DNA of 64,000 nucleotides from Oscheius tipulae (Eukaryota > Nematoda > Chromadorea > Rhabditida > Rhabditidae): assembly GCA_037178975.1 (NCBI GenBank), contig JASJZH010000001.1, positions 992,001 through 1,056,000 on the forward strand, in the 5' to 3' direction. A program made the position numbers and the translations under genes. Below the pieces are notes generated by a model. That model was not told where the DNA came from. It worked only from the letters and a program-made list of their open reading frames with translations, and searched no databases. Each line of letters starts with the position of its first letter. The first letter of the stretch is position 1. This document shows positions 22,883 to 32,597 of the stretch, piece by piece.

Positions 22883-23980
22883 GAGAAGCAAGACCATTCG
22901 TCGCGCAACTCCGAAGATGACCGAACAAGCTCTTCCGTCGACACTGCCGGACTCGCTGGAGGACTCCAACAGGCCCATTGCGACGCACTACCAGCAGCAC
23001 AGCTTCGACCTCGTCGACCAGGGATTGGCCTACCTCGACACCCAGACACTATCGTGATCTCAACGAGTCAAAAAATGTCAGCCGTCAGCTCTTCTCTGAT
23101 CTGCAAACTGTTGTAGAGACCTTTCTTCTTCAGTCTCGTAGTCTTCGTTACGTGCAAAGTACTGATGTTTCAAAATATTGTCAGCCGTCTCCCAGGAAGC
23201 ATCGCCCGTCTTCAGAACAGCTGTGGGGGATCGGACTTTTCATCTATCCTCACTCGTTTCCCAGATTTTTTCATGACAGTAAGAGCAGAGGATAGACTGT
23301 CTGTCAGCCAGTAAAGGTGACAGACTGTGGCCGGTTCGTTGAGGGTGAAGAGTCCGTTCAATTGCCTGAAGGCAGGGGAGTCGATGTCCCAATACTGCAT
23401 GATCAGGGCACACTGACCGATGGCGTCGTAGACAGCAGCGGCTAGAAGTAGAGTACATGTTCTCTGGTAGCATACGCTGATTTAACAGTTGCTACTTCTC
23501 TGTCTCTATGTCTCAAATATCTCACTGTCTCCGTGTCCTGTTTCTCTGCCTCTGTCTCAACGTGTGAATCCTGCCTCCGTGTCCCTTCTGTATGAAGAGG
23601 GTACAGGATATTTTCGGCACCTTCTCCCCATTCCATATTAGCACTTTTTTTCCCGATAGTTGCACTTTCCCAAGCCTACGAGTGTCCGGACTGAAAATTA
23701 GCGGCGATTTCGCAAGCTGTCTTATGGTTTACGAGGATCTAGTAGATAGACAGAAACTGCTCATTGTCCCAGTCATCCTCTTTGCAGAAAAGAAGATACG
23801 AGAGAGTGGGTGCCCCTATCTCCCAGGATGATATTGTTTACTTCCCCCTATGCGTCATCGTCTCTCCCCTTTGGATCTTTCACAACCGCTACACGTGTCT
23901 TGTTCCAACTCGGATGCTGCCAACTAGGCACTGGAATTGCTTATAAGAAGGAGACGGAATGGGAGAGACATCAAGTAACC
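22883..23980. other. Mostly unassigned; one hydrophobic exon-like frame on the minus strand
   Basis: On the minus strand, 23450-23212 is open and reads TLLLAAAVYDAIGQCALIMQ and later CHLYWLTDSLSSALTVMKKS. The composition suggests a piece of a multi-pass membrane protein, such as a chemoreceptor, but no family was recognised and no partner exons were found. The rest contains TCTGTC tracts. Confidence 0.35.
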
Positions 23981-24433
23981 ATGTCTTCCTCTTCCCTCGA
24001 CGTCGTCACCCTCAATGTTGGTGGACAGAAGTTCATGACTACCAGACATACTCTCTCTGCAAAGGAGGATAGCTTTTTGGCTAAGGTTGGCTTTTCCTAT
24101 CTCTCTGTCTCTCAATCTCTTCCTTTGTCTCTCTGTTTTTTTTAAATCTATTTCTCATTTCCAGTTGGAAAAGCACAATCTTGACGGCGAAATCTTCATC
24201 GACAGAGACCCAACCGTCTTCCACTTGATTCTGAACTACCTTCGCGATGACAGAGTCGTTTTCCCAGCTGATGGACTGACTGCTGCTCTTCTGTTTCAAG
24301 AAGCTAAGGTATGGTTTTTGTTTAACAGTTCACACAGTGCTATTTTCAGTATTACAAGTTGGATAAGTTGGTCGAAATGATTTCGATGAAAAGCCTCAAT
24401 TCAAACGGATATATGGATCTGAAAGAGTTTTAA
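23981..24433 (+). CDS. Small BTB/T1 (KCTD-like) domain protein, 3 exons, 110 aa
   Basis: Protein consisting of little more than a T1-type BTB domain, used for oligomerisation and, in KCTD proteins, for recruiting cullin-3. Exons: 23981-24085, 24165-24308 and 24350-24433. The sequence runs from VVTLNVGGQKFMTTRHTL through FIDRDPTVFHLILNYLRDD to ALLFQEAKYYKLDKLVEM, the standard order of T1 motifs. There is no TM segment, so it is not a potassium channel. The first intron begins GTTGGC. It lies tail to tail with the Cys/Pro-rich gene, with only 125 bp between the stops. Confidence 0.88.
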
Positions 24434-24558
24434 AAATGAATACTGTTTCCTGTGAAAGATTATGGAAGACAGAGAGATACAGAAACCGAGAGACAGTTCA
24501 GACTCTTTATTAGTTTGCATTTTCATGATATGTCTCTCCGCTATACACATTCTTCTTA

Positions 24559-27500
24559 TTACTTTCCAGTTCCTGGACAAGGATAGCATTTCGCTGTACC
24601 CAAATCTCTCTTCTTCCTCTTCCTCGCGTCCAAGTGCGGTGTACAGACGTTGCAGTCATCCAGGAAGCTCCTCTTGACCCTGTGTCTGCATTGCGGGAAG
24701 GACATGCAATTGTGCTCCGAGGCGTTGATATCGGGACCGCCGAAGTTTCTCTTGACTCTCTTCCCATCAAATCCTTTGCCGCAACGGTCGCACTTCTTGC
24801 GTCGGAATCCGCCCTGCAGACTACTTGGTGAGAGAGAAAAATCGTGATCCTACCTCTCGCTTGGTTCTTTGATGGTAGACCTTTTTGTAGACAGCGAATT
24901 CGACCTCGTTTAGGCAGTCTTCAGTCTGGTCACAGGCTTGCTTTCGGCGCGGAGAATCGTCCTGAAGGATCACTTTCACTGTCGCTCTCTGAACTCACAT
25001 TGAATCCTTTCTCATATCCCTTCCTCTTCCTAATATCAGCTATAGCCTCTTTCAGAGACATCAGCCTCTCATCAGCGTCTCTCTTCTTCCTGCTAGCCAG
25101 AGCCAAAGTAACCCAAGCTGGACAAGGGACACATGTACCAGCATTGTCGGGAGCAAAGAACTGTCTCTTTGACCTGACATGCTCCTCATGGGCCTCGACC
25201 AGAGCCTGGTGTTCTTCCAAAGCCTTCTGGTGCTCAGCCACGGCCAAATGGTAGTTATCGTAAGCTTCAGCATTCCTCTTCTTTCTCTTCTTGGAGGCCA
25301 GGACACATGCAGGGAACTTCATGCAAGTTCCACTGCCTCCACTTTCTGAGCTTGTCATGTTACTGTCACTATCACTGCTACCCACGTTCTGAGACAGCAC
25401 TCTTGGACAGAACCTTGACAATATCCAGGATTCCCTTGGGGTTGTAGGCCTGTCTCTTCATTCGGGGATTGATGTCAAACTCCTCGTTGTCACACTGCTC
25501 AGTGTCCCTCTTCTCGCGACGAAGACATTGCTAAAGATTGGGTATGTCCTCTGTCTCTCTGTCTCTGAACTCACATCTCTCTCAGCCTCTCTCTTCTTCC
25601 TTCCATAGTACCCTCCCTGGCAGGGTTCACAGTACTGAGATCCAAATGCGTTCCTCTTCCTTCTGCCCAGAGTACACTGAGGATGAGGAAGACAGTTTCG
25701 CTTGACTCTCTTATGAGGAATACCGACAGCAGACTGGGGCAGGGGCTGTTGGGCAAAGGGATCGGCGTTAGTGGCTTGGGGCTGGAGGTAAGTGCACCTG
25801 AAATAGAGGTCGTGTCTCTGTCTCTATCTCTCTCACCTCTGACAGTCCAGAGATCTCTTGTGTCTGATGATTCGTCTTCCTCCAATACAGATACTGCATC
25901 CCAGTCCGGCTCTCTTAATTCTCAAAGCTCTGTGTTCCTCATAGAGTCGCCCAGCTCTGGGTGGAGACTGAACAACACTAGCTCCTTCCTCCAAGATGGG
26001 CTCCAAAACTACAGGTCTCTGCTCAACCAGAGTAGGAGCAGCAGCAGCCTTAGCCTTTGCCGCGACCACCTTCTTGGCAGCTTCGACAGGTTTCGAGACT
26101 TGACTTTCTGAAACGGCTGAAAAACTAACATAAGTCAGAGACGGGATATTCTTACAAGGCTGACAGTGGAGATGGTCGTGTCTCTTGGATCTCTTTCCGA
26201 GAGCCAATCTCTTGCGACAGGGACAGCTTGGACAGGCTCTGAGACAGGGAGGAACAGTAGCCAGGCAGTTCAAATTCGGAAGCTGCAGCTCTGGACAACA
26301 GGGCTGTGGTGGCGGATCGGGCGGACAGCAGGGCTTGATGACCCCTGTGGTCTGGTCACAACAGTTGGGATTCTTGTAGTAACAGCAGGGACGACCACAG
26401 CCGCAGTCTGAAAATGAAAAGTGAGTCTCTGTCTCTCTATTCCTCACCTCCATTCTGGCATCCCTGACAGGGAGTTCTCGGATATTGAGGTGTGTTGCAG
26501 CACTGAACCGGAGGCTCTGGAGGCGGGGGTGGAGGAGGCGGAGGCGGTGGAGGTGGAGGAGGCACAGCAGCGGGGCAGCAAGTTCTCGGGGTAGCTGGAG
26601 GTGCAGGAGGAGTCTCTGGTTCTTCCTCATACTCTTCATACTCCGGACGACGACCTCGACAGCACGGTTTCGGACAGCAGTTCGGTGTGGCCGGGCAGCA
26701 GGGACCATAAGCCGGCTGACAGCAAGGCTTGGGAGGGGGTGGAGGTGGACAGCAGGCTAGAGGAAGAGGTGCCGAGGAGCAACACGCTGAAGGAAAGATC
26801 GACAGAGACAGAGACAGGGACTCACAACTGCTACAACAAGCCCTATTCGGGAAGAGATCACAGCCACTGCAACCACAGGAGCATCTCTTTCTTCTACTCG
26901 TCCTCGATGTCAGGGGCACAAGATTGGTCTCGTTGACTAGAGAATGGACAGGCACGTCGAAATTCCTGATGTGGGAGTCCCATTTTACTGAAAATGGTCA
27001 AATTACCCAGGCTTTCCCGACTTCCTTCCACTTTGTACCTATTGTGAACGTCATAGCCATTTTTCTGGTTCTGGCAAAACATGATTTTTCGTCTTTTTGA
27101 TGTTCAGCAAGACTAGCCCTTAATCTGCTCTGATACTTTGTAGAGCATCAAAAAGCCGAAAAAACACCTTACGTGGATGTAAATGAGCATTCATCGAGAA
27201 CGAAATTCAAATGCGCGCTAGAAATGCCATTACGCAAAAAGTAGGACAGAGACATTTTTGTCTCTGTCCAATCTCTGTGCAAGACGATTGGTTTTCTAAT
27301 TCGGTTTATCAGGACCATGAAGGCATTTATTGCAGTTTGGATGTTCTATAAAGTTGAAACTATTTATCTAGGCTACAATTTTATAGAGATGAAAATGCTG
27401 AAAGATGTTGTTTTGGGTCAGAAATTCACATGTAAAGTGGCAGTGTTGCACCTCCGGGACAGGTAAAAATTGAATCGAGTTGTGTGAAATAAAGATTTTT

Positions 27501-27608
27501 AATCAGATTGTTACCTTTATTAAGAAAAACAATATCCGTGTGCTCGTCCGGAAACGAATCGGAAGCTTGAACTGCTGCCAGCAGAGCTAGCAGCAAGACG
27601 GCTAGCAT
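24559..27608 (-). CDS. Secreted Cys/Pro-rich protein with many dibasic sites, 9 exons, 752 aa
   Basis: No named family was recognised. Exons: 27608-27515, 26987-26826, 26786-26448, 26407-25837, 25797-25575, 25530-25414, 25388-24999, 24961-24854 and 24813-24559. Exon 1 is a signal peptide (MLAVLLLALLAAVQA). Next come CC-rich blocks (GPCCPATPNCCPKPCC), a run of about 15 prolines and more CC pairs. The C-terminal half repeats a unit C-x-x-x-P-x-C followed within a few residues by RKR/KKR/KR (LPHPQC, MKFPAC, MSFPQC), with paired Cys such as CEPC, CQPC and CYPC. At least ten KR/RKR sites suggest furin-type processing. A matrix, cuticle or pharyngeal-lining role would fit but is inference. Exons 6 and 7 join only through a 25-nt (or 31-nt) intron, so a frameshift is the alternative. 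A 39-bp in-frame intron inside exon 4 is also possible. Confidence 0.75.
26988..27514. repeat. Intron 1 of the Cys/Pro-rich gene with a foldback (27083-27172)
   Basis: TTTTCGTCTTTTTGATGTTC near 27088 pairs with the reverse complement of GAGCATCAAAAAGCCGAAAA near 27145, forming a hairpin of about 25 bp with few mismatches. Related sequence lies at 19500-19700 and 28478-28580. Confidence 0.45.
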
Positions 27609-27861
27609 CGAGGAGACAATGGCTTCCGAGAGCGGATCTCGCTTATCACCGGGACGGCGAAATCGAAACAGACGACTGGTTCGGGCGGGAGCGAAAGGCG
27701 AGACGACCTGCTGATGACCGCCTCTGGCAGTTAGAAGGCTTGTGACCCTGACCGGTGCTAATAGGGGGAAAGTCGAGAAGAGAGACGCAGAGATACACAG
27801 AGATAGAGAAACAGAGACAGACAGAGACAAACTCTGGCTAGCAGCTCAAACCCCTTTACTG

Positions 27862-28282
27862 TCACAAACAATTGAAAAAGCAAACTGTCCCATTATTCTT
27901 ATCGAAAACGCACGACGTGCCGTTCTTGTTAAACCGGCAGGTGAAGCCATTATTTGACAAAAATATGCACAAGAAGGTGTTGACCAGTCCGAAGAAGAGC
28001 AAAATGGCCATTCTTGTGCAACAAGTCACCCCAATAGCTCCAATATTCTGTCTCTTCGAAATTAGACGGGTCCGTTCACCTAAGTTAATATTTTTCTTCA
28101 GTTTTTTTGCACCCACCGGCTGTGTAATACCCTGAATACTTGGCTATTTTGGCCGCTGTGCTCTGCGGCTGGGATTCGGATTCCTTAAAGCCGAGACACT
28201 TGACCAGACAGATGAGGAACCAGGGCAGGATTAGAGCTCCAAGTATGCTCGAGACTATAGCAAGGAGAATGCAGGAAACCAT
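27862..28282 (-). CDS. Small two-TM Cys-rich membrane protein (paralog 1), 2 exons, 127 aa
   Basis: Unrecognised family. Exons 28282-28117 and 28079-27862. The N-terminus is MVSCILLAIVSSILGALILP followed by WFLICLVKCLGF (TM1). Then comes a short Ser/Gln-rich loop, GAIGVTCCTRMAILLFFGLV (TM2), and a Cys/Asn tail ending in FFNCL. It is a paralog of the plus-strand gene at 29401: the same PW.L.C.V.C.G motif, the same phase-1 intron just before a GE pair, and the same G..GxxCCxR before TM2. Both genes lie in the ISG12/lectin island. It ends 254 bp upstream of the Cys/Pro-rich gene on the same strand. Confidence 0.75.
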
Positions 28283-29400
28283 TGTGGGGGAGGGCGTAGG
28301 CTCTTGTTTTGGACAAGAAACACTCTGTTATTTGTCCGCGTTATCTCTACTACGCGGTTCAATGAACAGAAGTTAGGCAATAAATAGAATTCTTCTAGGT
28401 TTTGGTCACGAGCGTACAGGAGTGGCTCAGAACTTTGGGTAGGAATCGGCTATCAAAAAATCAGCCGTTTAGGGATCGAGGTTGCACTTTTTCATTTTGG
28501 ATGTTTTGCAAAATTTTAGAGCAGAAAATATGCTACAAATTTGCAGAATATCGCAATATAAAAAATGCAACCTGGACCCCGAACTGGCTGATTTCTGTTG
28601 CGTCCCCTGAGCGCTGAAATCGGCCCGTCCCGGCCCGACCTCGACATGATGACAGGAATGCCTGCGTGAACAGAGAACATATGTCAGGGAATCAGTGAAT
28701 TGCTGGAGGAATATGATAGCGGTAGCTGACACAGAGACAAGATGACAGGGTTTATTGGCAGATACAGGGCGAGAGCTAACAGTTTTAATCATTATAACAA
28801 CAGTTTTGAAACAAAAGACGTACTAAACGTGTTTTCCAGCGTTTCATGAGTCGTGTGGGACTCGAACCCGACCCCGTCGACGCCGCTAATTGACTGAGCC
28901 AAGCGGGTAGGCCTAATTCACTATATACATGATCTATGATGACAGTCAAAAACAGAGATTTGCCCAAGGGCTGTTTAAACTTATTGATCTATTGATCCTT
29001 TCCACAGTGTGTAGTTCTCCGACGGTCAGACAGCTTTCATTGATCTTGGGAACATGTTGCCCTCGGGGTATTCTAGCCAACTGACCATTCAATTTATGAT
29101 TTCTTACCACCTCTCTGCTGCTAACCCTATGTTTCTTTCCCACAATCCACAAACTTTGCAACGTCCCACCCCTATAGTAAAATCACGAGTGTGGAATTAT
29201 CTCCGCTGGATTTTGAGGCACAGGTCATCAGATGACGCGAGAACAGTGTGTTCTACAATAAAACTCAAAAATCCCATGTTCCGAGCCGACTTTTGATGTC
29301 ACTCACGTCACTTCCAAATCCTCTTTTCCCACTGTTTCTATTCTTGCATCCAATTACGCTGTGGCCTAGGTTATTCTCATTGGTACCTTCTCAACCAGAA
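28283..29400. other. Divergent spacer between the two-TM paralogs; repeats
   Basis: Holds a family-C-like repeat (28478-28580) whose ends are inverted, GGTTGCACTTTTT and AAAAATGCAACC. At 28848-28915 (minus strand) there is a tRNA-like element with GGCTCAGTCAATTAGCGG and GGGTTCGAGTCCC but unpaired stems. No gene was seen. Confidence 0.5.
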
Positions 29401-29777
29401 ATGGTCGACTGCCTACTTCTATCGGCTGGAATCGGTCTCGGAAGTTGCTTGGTTCTTCCTTGGATCCTTCTTTGTATTGTCAACTGTTTTGGGTATGGGA
29501 GAGGTGGAGTCGAGGCCGGGAGCTGTGCAGCGGTTTGCATGGCTTGTGGAGAAGGTACAGAGAGACAGAGACAGCCACTCTCTCATTTTTAGGTGAGACT
29601 CCATGCTACGTGTCAATCTGTCAGTCTTGGGGAGCAGCTGGCTTCTCGTGCTGTTGTCGTCTCCTACTGGGCATCATTCCCGGAGCCCTTGTCGCATACT
29701 TCTGCTACCAGTATTCCGAAGATGGAACTGTCTGTCTAACGAGCCTGTTCAGTGGAAATGATACTGTTTCTTGTTAA
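29401..29777 (+). CDS. Small two-TM Cys-rich membrane protein (paralog 2), 2 exons, 112 aa
   Basis: Exons 29401-29554 and 29593-29777. Reads MVDCLLLSAGIGLGSCLVLP, then WILLCIVNCFGYG (TM1), a Gly/Cys loop, GAAGFSCCCRLLLGIIPGAL (TM2) and a Cys-containing tail. Twelve or more cysteines in 112 residues suggest palmitoylation or disulfides (inference). The exon break has the same phase and position as in the minus-strand paralog at 27862-28282, so the two arose by inverted duplication and have diverged strongly. Function unknown. Confidence 0.78.
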
Positions 29778-30151
29778 TTTGTTAGTAAACCTTGTCAGTC
29801 TTTTTCAATGTGACAACATCATGAGAGACAGGGACATAAAGTCCATACAGAACGTTGCGTGCCGCTACACGAATTCAAAGTAGCGGTTCTATCAAAGACG
29901 ACGCACAGATCACAATCGATACTTCCTGGAATCATAAGTCAGAACCACTCTCATCCAAGAGTCAATCATCGTCCCGGGCCTCTACTTTCGTAAGTTTTCT
30001 TCCATCCTGAACTGCAGAACTGATCAGAATTTTTGAGCGACTTGTCTGTTATCTTCTTTCCCATCTATCTCTTATCAAGTATAAATTTTTCAGCCCTTCT
30101 TTCAAAGTCTTCGCCCACAAATTCACTAACCGTCATCACTCTAGTCGAAGA
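29778..30151. other. Short intergenic stretch
   Basis: No coding signal seen. Probably the 3' end of the two-TM gene and the promoter of the ISG12-like gene. Confidence 0.5.
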
Positions 30152-30859
30152 ATGACATTGAACAAAAAACATGTCTCGTTCTCTCTTCCTCACGAGCATG
30201 ACGGCAAATTGACGTCTGGTGGCCAGCCTACAGAAAATACAAATAAATGGATAGTGCTGGAGGAGCAGAAAGTAACGGGTGAGTCCAACAACAGAGAGGT
30301 AGAGAGACAGATAATCAGAGAGACAGCTTCCGCTTCAGAATTCTTCACTGGTCTTTTCTCCAGCATAACGGACTCAGAGAAGAGGACAGAACTGAAGGAC
30401 AAAACAATAGCTTTTCTCAAAGAGGTACTACCCCTGTTTTTTTTTTTTACCCGTTTCTTCAGAACCAATTCACAATAGGAACAGGTGCCGCAGTCGTTGG
30501 AGCAGCTGCTCTGTCCTCAGTGGCAATCCCAGCAGCAGTTGGAGCAATGGGATACGGTACAGGTGGTATTGTGTCAGGAAGTATTGCTGCAAAGACCATG
30601 GCTCTGGGGAATGGTTGGTTTCCTCGAACAATAGACTAAGTTTCAATGTTTAGGAATCACTCCAGCTGTGGTCTCAGTCTGTCAGAGTATCGGTGCGACT
30701 GGAACTATTAGTGCAGGGGCACAGGCAGTGACTGGAGCAGCGGTGGCTGGAACATCACTTGGAGGAAAAGTAATCAAAGGAATCTTGAAGAAGAAAACCT
30801 CTGACAAGCTGCCTCCTGATGATACAGATGATTCTAAACCATGGAAATCTAAATTGTGA
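30152..30859 (+). CDS. ISG12/IFI27-type membrane protein, 4 exons, 193 aa
   Basis: Interferon-alpha-inducible 6/27 (ISG12) domain protein. In vertebrates such small hydrophobic proteins sit in mitochondrial or nuclear membranes and affect apoptosis and antiviral responses; the role in worms is unknown. Exons: 30152-30278, 30327-30424, 30463-30613 and 30654-30859. A polar N-terminus of about 75 residues precedes the domain: AAVVGAAALSSVAIPAAVGA, GYGTGGIVSGSIAAK, then GITPAVVSVCQSIGATG, the most conserved ISG12 segment. The tail is basic then acidic (KKKTSDKLPPDD). Intron 3 begins GTTGGT. Introns interrupt the domain at the same phase as in the minus-strand ISG12 gene at 32598, showing common descent. 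Confidence 0.85.
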
Positions 30860-31115
30860 ATGAAGGGTCTCTGTCTATGCCTGTCACAGTCACTGCCCTG
30901 AGAAGGATCAGTTGCTGCCACTGTCATTTTCACTGAAAAGGGTCGGTCACTGTCACCGTGGCTACTAACCGAGCCGGATGAGGACGTTTAGACTGTTGCC
31001 AGGACTGACGTACAAACTGCACAAGTTGCGTCTCGACCCAAAGCGACGCAACAGGTCAGGAATCGATAGTCCCAGATCCTGACCCCAGTCTCTTAAGTCA
31101 TTAGAGGTGTTAGCC

Positions 31116-32150
31116 ATGGCCCCTGCTGTCTACCATCGTGCGTATCTCCCTTATTTCTGGACTAATACAACTTTTCAGTGGATCCAAAAGACTGTCCGAA
31201 GGCGCCAAAAGTCAACTGCGCTCTTTACATTGTCTCTGAGATAGCCCCCATTTCAAGACCCGAGACTAAACGATGGCAAGAAGTGGGTGAAGGACTTCTG
31301 TTCTGTCTTTTCACTCTCGGTCTCATCTATCTCCTAATGAGTTCTGGAAGGAAGGAACTTGGTAAGTCGATTTTGACACAGGAAGAAAAGGAGGGTTCTG
31401 GAATCAACTGATGGGAATAGGAGAGCTAGTAAACAACGTAAATAAGAGAGCGGAAGGGGACAAATATAGAGACAGGAGGGGTACTAATCAACGGAGACAG
31501 TGACAGTGATTTTGCTTCGTTTCAGAAAAGGAAAAAGAAGTCTCTCCCAGTCTCTCCACTCCTCCAATCTACGGTACTTTTACCTATAAGAATCCTTAGT
31601 CTTTGTAACAGGCGAATGGCTCTACTTGAACGAAACCAACCAATACTACTTAGCGGTGGAAGGCTATTTCGACTTTGACGGATGCAGAGATCTGTGTGTC
31701 CAGAATGGAAGTCAGATGGTTTCTATCCATAGTGACATCGAGAACGAGTTTGTCTTCAGTAAGTCTGATCACTGTCTCTCTGTCTGTCTCTACCTGTCTC
31801 TGTCTCTTTGTCACTCTGTATCTCAACAACCACGACTTTCAGACATCTCGACCACTTGGAGAATGGATGGAGACCACAATGACTGTACTTGGATCGGTAT
31901 GCGCCGCTGTCAAATCATCCGCCCCGACGGTGCTCCCGGCTGGTGCAATGTAGACGGCACCCCTGCCGACTACACCCACTGGGACACCTATAATGGACAT
32001 CCTGAGCCGAACAATAGTGACGGTTTCGAAGACTGCGTGGAGATTTATAGCGACAAGAGCTGTCCCCAGAAGCTGTGCCGTGCCAAATGGAATGACATCG
32101 ACTGTGACTGGAAACATCGCATGTGTGTTTGTAAGAAGGACGCCCTTTAA
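31116..32150 (+). CDS. Type II membrane C-type lectin, 5 exons, 235 aa
   Basis: Exons: 31116-31137, 31179-31361, 31526-31573, 31612-31758 and 31843-32150. There is no signal peptide; residues about 45-62 (GLLFCLFTLGLIYLLMSS) form a single TM segment, so the lectin domain should face outward. The CTLD starts GEWLYLNETNQYYLAVEGYF, has C..LC pairs and the calcium/sugar motif EPNN (mannose-type EPN), then WNDIDC before the last cysteines. Both calcium-site motifs, EPN and WND, are intact, so carbohydrate binding is likely. C-type lectins are large, often pathogen-responsive families in nematodes (established). The position between two ISG12 genes is notable. Confidence 0.88.
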
Positions 32151-32597
32151 ATGAATTGTTGGGAAACAAACATTTCTAGCTTACAGGATTCCTTGCTTTC
32201 AGGAACTAATTGAACTGTTAGTTTTATCAAAAACAAGATAATTTCCGAAGCAAATGGCGATGTGCTTTTGCTGCTCGAAGAACCCTTCCACCCCGGAATC
32301 TATCATATCCCCTGTGCAAGGAGTATATCCTATCCAGGTTACCACGACATCCTTTGCTACTAAACAATGCGGATCAGTGTGAAATTCTGAACATTCCAAC
32401 AGAGGCTATCAGACACTACCAAGTGGCGCAGGTTACTGGAGAGTCAGTTATCAAACTATCAGAACGTCATTCCTGTCTGTCTTCCCTCTCTTTTCGAACC
32501 TCTTCGCTCGTGACTATTTCGGTAAAATGGCTTTGCAAGGAGGAGACTTCATTAAATGTTAACCAGAATAAGTACATTACAAAACAGAGAATCGTAT
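32151..32597. other. Convergent spacer, nothing recognised
   Basis: Lies between the lectin stop and the minus-strand ISG12 stop. No motif or repeat stood out. Confidence 0.5.

Noticed and set aside
28848-28915. Functional tRNA gene on the minus strand
   Set aside because: The T stem has only three pairs and the acceptor stem does not match.
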